This document shows, piece after piece, positions 8,675-18,007 of a DNA stretch of 64,000 bases. Under the pieces are notes generated by a model. It did no database searches, had not been told where the DNA came from, and saw only the letters and a list, made by a program, of their open reading frames with translations. Every line of letters begins with the position of its first letter. Position 1 is the first letter of the stretch. Position numbers and translations under genes: made by a program. Source of the stretch: CAVRAW01 sp963716135 (GTDB lineage Bacteria; Planctomycetota; Planctomycetia; Pirellulales; JADZDJ01); NCBI GenBank assembly GCA_963716135.1, contig OY970289.1, forward strand, positions 3,038,001-3,102,000, given 5' to 3'.

Positions 8675-8695
8675 CCGGAGGGCAACGCCCTCCGG
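8675..8695. repeat. REP-like hairpin
   Basis: Perfect 9-base arms CCGGAGGGC and GCCCTCCGG with loop AAC. No T-run follows. The GGAGGGC..GCCCTCC form looks like a dispersed palindromic repeat more than a terminator. Confidence 0.6.
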
Positions 8696-9057
8696 AGACC
8701 TACCGGCAAAGGGAGCCACGCCGATTTGGTCAATAATAACTGCTCCCAAGTAGTTCTCTCCTAACCGCGCCACAAGCGCAGGAGTGAGTCATGAACGGTT
8801 CGTTGAAAGCCATCGCCATTGATCGTTTCTTTGCCAATCGCAAAGACCGTGTCATCGTGCGCAAGGCCAAAACGAATCATTATGCCACGCTCCATGCGCA
8901 CGCCACACATGCGCTCTATTTGCTGTGCGGCAGTTTGCGCGGGTTGCTGGATGCCGTCATAACGGCACAGCGCATTGACCACACGATGCCATGGCGCACG
9001 TGGACGTCGATGCAGTTGTGCTGCTCGACGGTACGGCGCCGGTCACCGGCAGTCGTG

Positions 9058-9140
9058 GTGGCGTAAGTAAGACGCCACGGGCTCAAAACGAGCCTACCAA
9101 TCACACGACAATTTTCCGGTGATGGCTGGTCGCAGCGACC
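9058..9140. repeat. Cluster of three short hairpins
   Basis: GTGGCGT/ACGCCAC (9058-9078, loop 7), GGCTC/GAGCC (9080-9094, loop AAAAC) and GGTCG/CGACC (9128-9140, loop CAG). They lie about 100 bases before the sigma-factor start and resemble a composite intergenic repeat. Confidence 0.5.
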
Positions 9141-9236
9141 GCTAGCTGCTTCCCGTCCCTTGGCACCCTGACCGTTTCTCACGCTTTTGCACGGCGTGGG
9201 AATAGCCCGGTCGGATTTTCATAAGAGAGAACGATC

Positions 9237-9809
9237 ATGAACGCTTTAGCCTACGAAACCACCGCAGAAGAAGAACTCGCCGGATTAGTTCTGGCTGCCC
9301 AGGATGGCGATCGCGCCGCCTTCGGCCAATTGTCTGTCCGTTACGAGCGGATGGTCTATGGCATCGCTCTGGCCAGGCTCGGCAACCATGCCGAAGCCCA
9401 GGAGTTGTGTCAGGAAGTGTTCATGCACGCGCTGGAAAAGATCGAACAGCTCCGCGAGCCGGAATGCTTCGGCGGCTGGTTGCGGTCGATGGCGGGGCGC
9501 ATGGCCATCAATCGCGCCATGCGCCGCAAGCCGTTCACCGTGGCCGAAACCGCCACGCTCGATGGCGCCGCCGTCGAACGGCACACGCCGCTTGATCGCG
9601 CCCTGGCCGGCGAGCGCCAGCGGCACGTTCGTGCCGGCTTGAAGCGGCTGAAGAGAATGGACCGCGACACGCTCGTGGCGTTCTACCTGAACGGCCAATC
9701 GCTCTTGGAGATGAGCGATCGGTTCGATTCCCCGGTAGGCACCATCAAGCGTCGGCTGCACGTGGCGAGAAAGCGGTTGGCAAAGGAGTTGGCCGCCATC
9801 GCGCCGTAA
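9237..9809 (+). CDS. ECF-type RNA polymerase sigma factor
   Basis: 190 residues. Region 2: FGQLSVRYERMVYGIALARLGN.EAQELCQEVFMHAL, then GGWLRSMAGRMAINRAMRR. Region 4: DRDTLVAFYLNGQSLLEMSDRFDSPVGTIKRRLHVARKRLAKEL, an HTH with the usual VGTIKRRLHVARKRL. It directs RNA polymerase to stress or envelope promoters. The start has a weak purine-rich site (AAGAGAGA). No anti-sigma factor lies beside it: the next gene faces the other way and upstream is non-coding. Its control is therefore unknown. An intrinsic terminator follows. Confidence 0.92.
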   Translation: MNALAYETTAEEELAGLVLAAQDGDRAAFGQLSVRYERMVYGIALARLGNHAEAQELCQEVFMHALEKIEQLREPECFGGWLRSMAGRMAINRAMRRKPFTVAETATLDGAAVERHTPLDRALAGERQRHVRAGLKRLKRMDRDTLVAFYLNGQSLLEMSDRFDSPVGTIKRRLHVARKRLAKELAAIAP

Positions 9810-9852
9810 ATTGTTCCGTGAAACCTGACGGGTGACTCCCTCTCCCCGATAG

Positions 9853-9903
9853 CCCTGCGAAGGTTGCACATTGAAGTGTAACCTCGCGGGGCTTCTTTTC
9901 TTC
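9853..9903 (+). terminator. Intrinsic terminator of the sigma-factor gene
   Basis: A stem of about 16 pairs with one bulged A and two G-T pairs: CCCTGCGAAGGTTGCAC with GTGTAACCTCGCGGGG, loop ATTGAA, followed by a pyrimidine tract with TTTT. It sits 44 bases after the stop. Confidence 0.85.
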
Positions 9904-9926
9904 TATCGGTTTGTCGCTGCGCCGTT

Positions 9927-10340
9927 CTAACCCTGTCCACCCGGCCGGGCCGCGATTCCTCCCAGCGCCACCGCCAACCATCCCAAAATCATCGCCACCC
10001 CGCCGATCGGCGCCAGATACGGAATGCGTTGCCCTGCAAGCACCAAAAAATACAATGTCCCGGAAAACGCCACCGTGCCCAGAAACATCAGCACGCCGGC
10101 GAGATTGAACCACGCCGACCGGGTGCCCATCGCGAGCAATCCCACGACCACCAGCGCCATGCCGTGATAAAGCTGGTTTCGAAATCCCGCTTCAAACTTG
10201 CCCATCACCGTCTGCATCTGGCTCGCTTCCAGGCCATGCTTGCTCAGCATTTTTTCCAACCCATGCGCATGATAGGCGCTCACTCCAATGCCTGACGCAG
10301 CCAACAACCCGCCCAATACGATCCAAATCCTCGGCGACAT
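9927..10340 (-). CDS. DUF423 family membrane protein
   Basis: 137 residues with four predicted membrane segments: IWIVLGGLLAASGIGVSAY, ALVVVGLLAMGT, NLAGVLMFLGTVAFSGTLYFLVLAG and GGVAMILGWLAVALGGIA. The pattern AYHAHGLEK near the N-terminus and FSGTLYFLVLAG..YLAPIGG are typical of DUF423/YgdD proteins. Function in the family is not established. A strong AAAGGAGG site lies six bases before the ATG. It is convergent with the sigma gene, with the terminator between them. Confidence 0.92.
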   Translation of the reverse strand: MSPRIWIVLGGLLAASGIGVSAYHAHGLEKMLSKHGLEASQMQTVMGKFEAGFRNQLYHGMALVVVGLLAMGTRSAWFNLAGVLMFLGTVAFSGTLYFLVLAGQRIPYLAPIGGVAMILGWLAVALGGIAARPGGQG

Positions 10341-10408
10341 AACCTGCCTCCTTTGTAACCCCCTGAAGTGTGCGCTGCCCTCTGTCTTTTACGCCTGACC
10401 ACTGAAAT

Positions 10409-10453
10409 AAAAAAACCGCCGGCAGCTGCTTGACGGTCGCAACTACCGGCGGC
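10409..10453 (-). terminator. Intrinsic terminator of the pil-like operon
   Basis: Read on the minus strand: CCGCCGG, a 23-base loop, CCGGCGG, then a run of seven Ts. It is about 70 bases past the secretin stop codon and would end the leftward operon. Confidence 0.8.
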
Positions 10454-10520
10454 TCGGGGGGAAAACGCTATGATTTCGTCCGTCTCCGCTTCTCCTGTCT
10501 CATGTCTCCTTGTCCGGCCG

Positions 10521-12120
10521 CTACGGCGCCGGCGCTGTTCCCAATAAATTCTCTTCCTCTTCCTCTTGAATGATGATTCGCGGCGTCACCATCATCATCA
10601 GGCTATTCGTCGTCCGCGCTATGCCCACGTTGCGGAACAACCGATTGATGTACGGCAGCTTGCTCAAAATCGGCACGCCTTGCTCATTCCGCCCCTCGCT
10701 CAACCGCTTGATGCCGCCCAACAGCACCGTCCCGCCGTCGGGCACGCTCACTGTCGTCGCTACTGACACAATCGAGAATTGCGGCAATTGCACCGTCGTG
10801 CCTTCGTCGATGCTCGTGTCCCCTTTGCTCGCCGCGGTCGAATCGCCCGATTTTGAATCCGACGAGTTGGTGATCGTTGTCGTCGTCCCGGTGAATTTGA
10901 ACGTATCCACTTCAGTCACGTTGGTGAAGAACGGCACCACCGTCAACCGAACAAAGCGCCGATCGCTCGACACCACTGCCTGAACCGTCAGCGATGTGCC
11001 CTCGTTCAGCACTACGATCACCGGTTGCTGTGCCGCCGCAAAATCACCCACCACAGGAATAATTTCCGTCACAAACGGCCGCTGCGTGATGTCGGTCACG
11101 GTGGCCAACTGCCCGTTGAACAACGTCACCTTCGGCGCTTGCAGCACATTGCTGCGGTTGTCGCCTTGGGCCGCCGAAATCAGGAAGTACGCCTCGATGT
11201 CGCTCAATATTGCAAAGCCGAACGTGGCCGCTTGCGACGGATCGAATCCCACTCCCGGGAATGCCGGCGGTACTGCGCCGGAGAAACTGTTCTGACGGAA
11301 TTGAATATCTTGCAGCGCGGTCACTTGATTGGACTGGGTCAAACCGACCAGCGCGCTGGGGCTTACGCCATTGAACGACGGTGCACCAGGCAGACCGGAG
11401 GCATTCGGCACCGGCGGCGGATTCGGCGCGGTAGTATGCGAAGCCAGGTTGAAGTCGAAATTTACGCCGATTCGCTCGAAGAACGCATCGTTCAGCGTGA
11501 TGAATCGCACCTCGATCGTCACCTGCAAATCCTGCAACCGCCGCAATTGCTGCAGCAGGTCGGCAATTTCTTCGTGCTTTTCCTGCGTCTGGTAAATCAC
11601 TAGGCTCAGGTTCGTTTCAAACGGTTCGATCGTGCCGCCGTCCGGGTTCACGTTGCGCCAAATCGTCGGCGGTCCAATCGTCGATTGAATCAGGTTGATC
11701 AGCGAATCGAAGTCGGCCTGCGCGCCACCCTTCAAGCCGCCGGCGCCAAACTGATTGCCTTGGGACTGGCCGGTCCTCGGCGGCCCGCCGGTCCCGATCG
11801 GCACTCCGACCGCCGGCTGGAATTGGGCCATCGTCGTCGGATTGATCGAGTTGCTGTTATCGCTCGAGGCCACGCCAAACGGGCCCATCGAGCTCATGCT
11901 GCCCCCCGCCGCTCCGCTCCAGCCCATCCGGCCATAAGCCTCACGCATCGCCGCGTTGATGCCTTCCCGCCCGTCGGGCACAAAATTCGGAATCGGTATC
12001 ACCAGGTCGGCCACCGGATACGTGACCGAATACAACTGGCCGTGCCGCATGTCTTCGCTGGTGATCTTCAACACCTCGTCGTTGATCATGTAGGTCAGCC
12101 GCAGCGGCTCCAGGATCAGC
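10521..12120 (-). CDS. Secretin (PilQ/GspD type), C-terminal part
   Basis: Holds the N1-like domain (LVIYQTQEKHEEIADLLQQLRRLQDLQVTIEVRFITLND) and the full secretin barrel signature near the C-terminus: VPDGGTVLLGGIKR, GVPILSKLPYINRLF and TNSLMMMVTPRIII. Secretins form the gated outer-membrane pore of type IV pilus and type II secretion machines. The sequence ends in an acidic EEEEE tail. It is one protein with the 12124-14511 part: TTT at 12121-12123 (AAA in the mRNA) has one base too many, and dropping it joins ISLKSALK to LILEPLRLTYMINDEVL. The whole would be about 1,330 residues, much longer than typical PilQ. Confidence 0.92.
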
Positions 12121-12123
12121 TTT

Positions 12124-14511
12124 CAGCGCGCTCTTCAGCGAAATGTCCTGACTCAGGTCGATCGTCACCGGCGTATCGCTGCCCACGCCCTCGGCCGCCA
12201 GTCCCTTGGGATCCAGGAATACCGGCACCTGCGCGATCTTCGCCAAATAATTGATCACTTCTCCCAGCGGACGCTGTTGGAACTTCAGCGACACCGGCGT
12301 GCTCAGGCGCTGCTCAATTTCAATTTCCTTCGGCGACCGGTGCGTATTCGCTTCCTTGCCCCCCTTGCCGCGGGACTTCGTCAGCTTTTCCCATGTCTTC
12401 ACGTCGGGCATTTCGTACGGGCCCACAAACGGCACCGCCGATTTGTCGACGTCGTACATCGCCTGGTAGAAGCCCTCTTCCTGCGCGCCCTTGACATCTT
12501 GTTGCTGAGCCATCCGCTGCAGGAATTTGCCCATCAAGTTCAACTGCTGAACGACGGGATTCTCCGGATCAAGCTCCAACGCGCGTTTCGCCAGCACGCG
12601 AGCTTCAGCATACCGCTGCTCTTCCACGAGCTTGTTGAAGTCGTCGACCAGGTAAGCCACCTTTTCCTGGACCTCGACTTTTTGTTTCCGTTCGCGCTCG
12701 ACTTGATCCGTCACTTTCTTGTTCTGTTCGTCTAGCTGCAATTGCGGAGCGACTTGTGCGAGGTGCTTCTGCATGTCGGCAATGCTGAGGTCCAGCCGCC
12801 GCAGCAACTGATCGCGGCTCACTGGATCCAGGTCCGGGTTGGATGCCACCGTCGCACGAATGCTCTGCAACAGTTCCAAAGCCTGCTTCGGTTTCTTTTC
12901 CTTCATGTCGCGCGCCTGGCCCTGTTGCCGCGCCACTTCTGCCGCAAGCTGTCGCACATTCAACGGGCCGGCCGAGGCGCCCGTTGTCGGCGAAGTCGCC
13001 GACGCCGGCACGTTGCCGCCTCTTGCCGGGCCGTTCAGCAAGTCAGCTTCTGGCGACGCATCGGCGTTCTCCGACATGCCCTCGACGTGCACCCCCAAAA
13101 TCTTCAATTGATCCTGCAATTTCCTGCACGAGTCCGCGTCCATTTCCGTATGGAACGCCCACGCCCGGCGGAAACACTGAATCGCGTCATCCGAATGCGA
13201 TTGCGCCAAGGCATCCATTCCCTTGCGATACCAGCGCATTGCCTCGCCCGTGCCGTTCTCCGGCGTCGGAGTGCCTCCGGCGCCCAGCGGCATCAGCGGC
13301 GGTTCCATCGGACCCGGAACCTTCATCGGCGCCGTTTTCAGAGGGGGCGCATCGGCATTCTGCACCGCACTCGAACTGGCCGGCATATTGCGCGTCACGT
13401 CGCTGGCCGGATTGTGCACCGCTTGCAGGCCCGGGTAACGATTTACTTCATTAGGCATCGCGCCGCCGGCTTGCACCACGCCGCCTAACGCCGCGCCAGC
13501 ATTGACTTTGTGCTTGGCGCGCTGAATATCCAACAGCACCAGCGACGGCCGATCTTCTCGCGGTTCAAATGCCGAATCCGGCGCCAATAAATTCGCCTGT
13601 TGGGCAAGGTGCTCCGCGGCCCCCGTATCGCCCTGCGACAATGCGGCCCGCGCTTGTTTGGTCAATTCTGCGGCCGCCTGCCTGTCCGATCGTGGGATCG
13701 CATTGGCAGTTGCCGGCGCGGCTGCCGCCGTTGTTTTGTTCTCGATGACCGCTTCGGGCGGTGCGCTTGCTGCCGGCGTCATGCCTGCTGCCTGCGCCTC
13801 GGCCGGTGATGCCTCCGATCCTTCGGCGCCGCCGGCATAACGGTTTCCTACCATTGCCGCCGATGCGTTTTCCCGCCCGCTTGATTCGTTGGGCAGGGTC
13901 GGCACGGCCGTCGCTTCAATTTCCCAAGGATTGGGCCCTTCGTCCTTTTTCGACGCCCCAGGCAGCGCACCGCCTGCGATCGGCGTCGAACTCGGCTGCG
14001 ACAAATTGATCGATCCCGCGGAGCGCGCCGCCGCGGAAGCCGATGGTTTCGTCTGCGTTTCCGCGATGCCGCTGGGCGGCGTGAATTCCTGCGACGGACG
14101 CTTGATGAACGGATCTTTTGAGCCGCTGCCACTACCTTTGCTCGCACCCGACGCGGCGCCCTGGGATTCGCGATCGCCCGCTTTCTTTTTCTGGGCGAGC
14201 ATCTTCTCCAGCTCGGCGCGGGCTTTGCGCGGCGTGTCCCCCGTGTGTAACAGCGAATACTTCGGACGTAGCGCTTCGGCCCGCGAAATCTTCGCTTCGG
14301 CCGTTTCGAGATTGCCTGCCTTCATGGCTGCCCGGGCTTCGTGCAAGAGCTCGTCGGCCTGTTTGACTGCCGAAGGGCCATCATCGCCCAGGCTGGCGGC
14401 TCCGATCAGCATCGTCAGCGCAATCGTTTGCGAGCCCGCGTAGCACACGCTCGTAAGCGCGCACCCAGCCGACACGACGATAGCAACGATGAACCTGGTC
14501 GTGCTCTTCAA
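12124..14511 (-). CDS. Secretin, long N-terminal part with TPR-like and STN regions
   Basis: Starts with a signal peptide (MKSTTRFIVAIVVSAGCALTSVCYAG) if the TTG at 14511 is used; GGAGG lies eight bases before it. An ATG five codons upstream has no such site. Then come helical TPR-like segments (KQARAALSQGDTGAAEHLAQQANLLAPDS; YRKGMDALAQSHSDDAIQCF; RYAEARVLAKRALELDPENP) separated by long Ala/Pro/Ser linkers, and finally an STN/N0 domain (VSLKFQQRPLGEVINYLAKIAQVPVFLD, then VTIDLSQDISLKSALK). The frame breaks at 12121-12123 and the secretin part follows. As written it runs on to 11941 with meaningless sequence. The peptidoglycan- or Pal-like role of the TPR region is inference. Confidence 0.85.
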
Positions 14512-14820
14512 CTCACGATCCTCCATGATCGAGACGCACACACCAACCAGCAATCAATCAGGATTGGATTTTCGGTCGCCGCTCTTGCGCGGAATGCTCG
14601 CTGATCGTTCGCCGCCGGCCACCAGATAAGACATTCGGCCGTCCGACAAACGCCACATCCACGTCGCCATTTTCATGGCCGACGGAGCATCCTCGCGGCA
14701 GAGCGCTTCCGCTCAACCGGAAAATGGCAGATGAGGGCGGGATAAATACTGGCCCCAATAAAGCCGGTCAAGGCCACTTGGCGCTCCTCGCCAAAAATTC
14801 CCGCCGAAATGATGACAGTG

Positions 14821-16638
14821 CTAGCGGCCCGTGTCCTTAGGCGCCGACGCTGCTTCCGTCGGAACCGTCGTCCGCTGCTGGTAATCCTTCAAAACCAAAC
14901 CATCCACCGCCGAGTTGTACAGCTTGATGCGCCCCGTGCTGTCGATAAACACCATCTCGGTCGGCCCCTTCGATTTAGTGACGCCCAAAGGCTCATCGTT
15001 CCGCACGTCCAGCAGCATCGCCTGATCGGCGTTCAGCGGCGGTGCGGCAATCGTGTGAACTTCCTCCGCCGCCATGTCCGTCACGTTCTCGATCTTCGAG
15101 CTGGGGAATGAAGCATATCCCCCCAAGGGCACTTCAAAATCCTTGGCCACTTCCACCCAGTCCCCCGTCTTATCGTCCTTCAACAATGTGAGCAGATAGA
15201 TCTTCCCTTGCGGATCGACCGCGCCTCGCACGATCAAGCCGTCCGCCAAAATCCGCGCCTCAGGCGGCGTCGTCACGGCCGGTGAAGGATCACTCCACGG
15301 TGATACTCGCCATTCCGCCTTCGCGCTTTCAGGCTTTTCCAAATCCTCTGCCTTCAGCCCATAGTTTGGATTGGCCATGATCAGCCTCACGCGATATCGA
15401 TAGGTCTTGTCTTTTTCCGCCGTCAGGTCCACAAACCGGAATAAGCGATAAGCCGCCGTACTAGCCGGCGGAGCGGCTGTATCTTGCTGCAGTCCAGCGC
15501 CTTGATGCGCGGGGCCGGCACCCCGCCTTCCCGGGCCGGCAATCGGCTCTGGTGCTTTGCGCTGATCCCCTTTCCCGGTTGCTCCACCGGGCCCTCCGAT
15601 GCCAAGGCCTGGAAACCCGAACGGATTCGCCGGCGCTTCGGTGTCCGCTGGTTGTTCAGGCTGTTCTGCGGACGTCTCGGATTTCACCAACGGGATTTTC
15701 GGATGCCCCGCCTCCAGCCCCCAATATTTCAAAAACACCGGCGGCAGCGGCCAGGTCACAAAGAATTTCACGCTGCTGTTGGCCGTCGTCGTCGTCGGAA
15801 ACACATACGCGGAATCGACAATCTCGCCGTATGGCGCCGCCCATTTGTCGGCGTCCTTCTTGCCGGAGTCAGGCACGTCGGGCACCCGAACCAGCCAATC
15901 AAGATCGGTCCATTTCGGTTCGGCTTCATTGCCGCCCGCCACTTCCGCGCGCTGTGCTTGGAAGAAAAAATATTGCGGCACATCCGAGTGGCTGGACAGC
16001 GATGGCTGGCCGCCCGGTCCACTGCTAGGTTTCACTGCATACTCAAACCGCCTTCGGTATTCCTGTTCCTCTTTCTCGACGGGCACAACACCGGTGAGGA
16101 TCGTGTAATACACGGCTTTGGTTTCGGCCCCCGGCGCCCGAACTCCCGGCATTGCTGCTCCGGGTTGTATTCTCGTGCCTTGGCCGCTACCCCCGCTCGC
16201 CGCCGTTCCATGCCCGCTTGTCGGCGTAAATGGAATCACCGCCCAGCCCGACGCAATTTGCAATTCTCCCACCGGGTAGATTTCTGGATCCCCTCGCTTC
16301 GTTAGCTCCGGAAACAGCCGCGGATTCCATTCGCCGGTTTGCTGCAGCTTTGCTATCGGCACTTCCTTGCGATCCTCCGCAATCAGCTTCTGGAAGTCGA
16401 TGGGGCGGACCGTCTCGCCGCTATCTTTGAAATCGACCGCATTGATTCGCGTCTTCGCCGCTTCGCTTTCGCGGACAATTGCATCCGGCGATTTCGAATC
16501 GTCCAGCGGCCTCGCCGTAATGGCGCCATAGAGGAAGCACAACAGCACAAACACCATCACGCCCAAAACCAGCTTCTCGCCGTTGTTGGCGAAAAACCCG
16601 CCGATGGCCGCGCCGCTAAAATTCAATTTCATCTTCAT
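14821..16638 (-). CDS. PilP-position anchored periplasmic protein
   Basis: 605 residues. One membrane segment near the N-terminus (LVLGVMVFVLLCFLYGAITA, residues about 22-41), then a large soluble region with proline/glycine-rich linkers and beta-type stretches. The C-terminal part (AMLLDVRNDEPLGVTKSKGPTEMVFIDSTGRIKLYNS) includes a segment resembling fibronectin-like or PilP-like beta domains, but I do not recognise a family. It lies between the PilO-like gene and the secretin, where pilP sits in a pilMNOPQ operon. GAGGTGA precedes the ATG. The name reflects position only. Confidence 0.7.
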   Translation of the reverse strand: MKMKLNFSGAAIGGFFANNGEKLVLGVMVFVLLCFLYGAITARPLDDSKSPDAIVRESEAAKTRINAVDFKDSGETVRPIDFQKLIAEDRKEVPIAKLQQTGEWNPRLFPELTKRGDPEIYPVGELQIASGWAVIPFTPTSGHGTAASGGSGQGTRIQPGAAMPGVRAPGAETKAVYYTILTGVVPVEKEEQEYRRRFEYAVKPSSGPGGQPSLSSHSDVPQYFFFQAQRAEVAGGNEAEPKWTDLDWLVRVPDVPDSGKKDADKWAAPYGEIVDSAYVFPTTTTANSSVKFFVTWPLPPVFLKYWGLEAGHPKIPLVKSETSAEQPEQPADTEAPANPFGFPGLGIGGPGGATGKGDQRKAPEPIAGPGRRGAGPAHQGAGLQQDTAAPPASTAAYRLFRFVDLTAEKDKTYRYRVRLIMANPNYGLKAEDLEKPESAKAEWRVSPWSDPSPAVTTPPEARILADGLIVRGAVDPQGKIYLLTLLKDDKTGDWVEVAKDFEVPLGGYASFPSSKIENVTDMAAEEVHTIAAPPLNADQAMLLDVRNDEPLGVTKSKGPTEMVFIDSTGRIKLYNSAVDGLVLKDYQQRTTVPTEAASAPKDTGR

Positions 16639-16650
16639 GTTCGCATCACC

Positions 16651-17997
16651 TCACCCGCCCGCTGGCGGCGTCTCCGCCGGCGCCGTGGCGGCACCCGCGG
16701 GAGCTTCGCCCGCCGGCGGCGCCGCACCCTCAGCCGGCTCACTACCGCCCGATTCCGCCGCCGGCTCAACGCCCAGTGCTTGGGGGTTGAACGGCTTGAT
16801 CAAGTACGCCACGCCGCTCACTTCGACCTTTTCCATTCGGCGATGACCTTCGCTAGCTCCAACGCCTGAATCTGCCGGTTTCGAGCCCCCCGCGGCCGTC
16901 GCCGCCGTGCCCCCGCCCGGATTAATGCGAACTTCACGCACTTCAATCGGCAATACCGAATTGCGGCACGCCACCAACAGCCGATCCAAATCGCGCGGAT
17001 CCATCCGCAACTGCAATCGGAACGGCATCAAGTTAAATTCCGGCGAAGCAGCCGCCAAATCGCCCGCCATCAACGGCTCGCCCGTTTCCTTCACATACCG
17101 CCAGCTCTTCCAAATCGCATCCGGATCCGCTCCGTCTTCGCCTTCTGGGCGTCCTTCCTCTCTCCCGCGCACTTTCACATCCGGCTTTTGCTGGCCGGCT
17201 TCACCTCCGGAAGGTGGCGTTTCTGCTGCGGCAGATCTGCGTCGCATAATTCGCTTTGCCGCCGTCGACAACGCGTCGGACGCAGGATACGCGATTGCCA
17301 TCTCGTCGATTTCGGTAATCGATGCGTCGTGCGCCCCCTTGGAACCTTCATTCACCGATTGAATGACTTTGCACAGCGCCTCGTACACCCACAACTCCTC
17401 CTGCATGTACAAAATCATCTGCGTTGAAGGCGCCTGCTCGCAGTCGAACGAGCTTTGAATGTCGACCAATTGCGGCCACTTCACCCGATGTCGTGTTTCT
17501 TGTTCGCCCCCCTCGCTCGAGCTTCGCGTCACGCTTTCACTCGGCGATGGCGCGTCGACAATTTCTGCCAGTCGCGCCGCCTCTTGCCTCACTCGGTTTT
17601 GGTACCGCTCCCGCAGTCTGTCCGAAAGTTTTTCTTCCGGATTCTTGTCCAACGCCGCCACCGCATCCTGAAAGTCCTTTCCCAGCGACTGCGGCCACAC
17701 ATACACCTCTTTTTTCTGCTGCTTGTACAACTCCTCCCAAGCCGCCGCCACCTGCTGTCGCTGCGCATCAGTCAGCTTGCCGAATCCTTCCGTCCAAGTG
17801 TCGTTCGGATGCGGGCTTTCAATTTTTTTCAGGCTGGACAACGTCGAATCGATGGTGGCGGAATCCCGTTTGAACTCTGCATCGAGCTTGCCCACCGATG
17901 AATTCCAAACAATCAGCCCTACCAGCGCCGCCAGTGCGCAGAGTATCCAGAAGTGATGCTTCATCAGCACTGTCAGTATTTGCTTGACCTTGTCCAT
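16651..17997 (-). CDS. PilO-like inner-membrane protein
   Basis: 448 residues from the ATG at 17997, chosen because AGG lies at the right distance and because an upstream ATG would start inside pilM. N-terminus KQILTVLMKHHFWILCALAALVGLIVWNSS is one membrane segment facing the periplasm, followed by a helical region (LDAEFKRDSATIDSTLSSLKKIE) as in PilO/GspM. The middle has a conserved-looking ferredoxin-like stretch (LMPFRLQLRMDPRDLDRLLVACRNSVLPIEVREVRIN), the PilO fold hallmark. The C-terminus is Ala/Pro/Gly-rich. Family identity is likely but not certain. Ten bases separate it from the PilM stop, consistent with one transcript. Confidence 0.75.
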   Translation of the reverse strand: MDKVKQILTVLMKHHFWILCALAALVGLIVWNSSVGKLDAEFKRDSATIDSTLSSLKKIESPHPNDTWTEGFGKLTDAQRQQVAAAWEELYKQQKKEVYVWPQSLGKDFQDAVAALDKNPEEKLSDRLRERYQNRVRQEAARLAEIVDAPSPSESVTRSSSEGGEQETRHRVKWPQLVDIQSSFDCEQAPSTQMILYMQEELWVYEALCKVIQSVNEGSKGAHDASITEIDEMAIAYPASDALSTAAKRIMRRRSAAAETPPSGGEAGQQKPDVKVRGREEGRPEGEDGADPDAIWKSWRYVKETGEPLMAGDLAAASPEFNLMPFRLQLRMDPRDLDRLLVACRNSVLPIEVREVRINPGGGTAATAAGGSKPADSGVGASEGHRRMEKVEVSGVAYLIKPFNPQALGVEPAAESGGSEPAEGAAPPAGEAPAGAATAPAETPPAGG

Positions 17998-18007
17998 TTT
18001 TGCCTGA

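Larger units (their letters stand above)
8457..9236. other. Gene-free stretch with several hairpins
   Basis: No ORF here has convincing protein character. One 91-codon frame (8791-9066) has AGGAG eight bases before its ATG but no recognisable domain, so I leave it uncalled. The stretch holds at least four compact hairpins, detailed separately, and serves as the upstream region of the ECF sigma gene. Confidence 0.55.

Noticed and set aside
8791..9066. 91-codon frame with AGGAG before its ATG
   Set aside because: No recognisable domain, no hydrophobic pattern, and it runs into a hairpin cluster. Conservation in relatives would change this view.
14554..14820. Possible small gene between the secretin and the PilP-position gene
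   Set aside because: Short frames on both strands lack a ribosome-binding site and protein character; probably an untranslated spacer of the operon.
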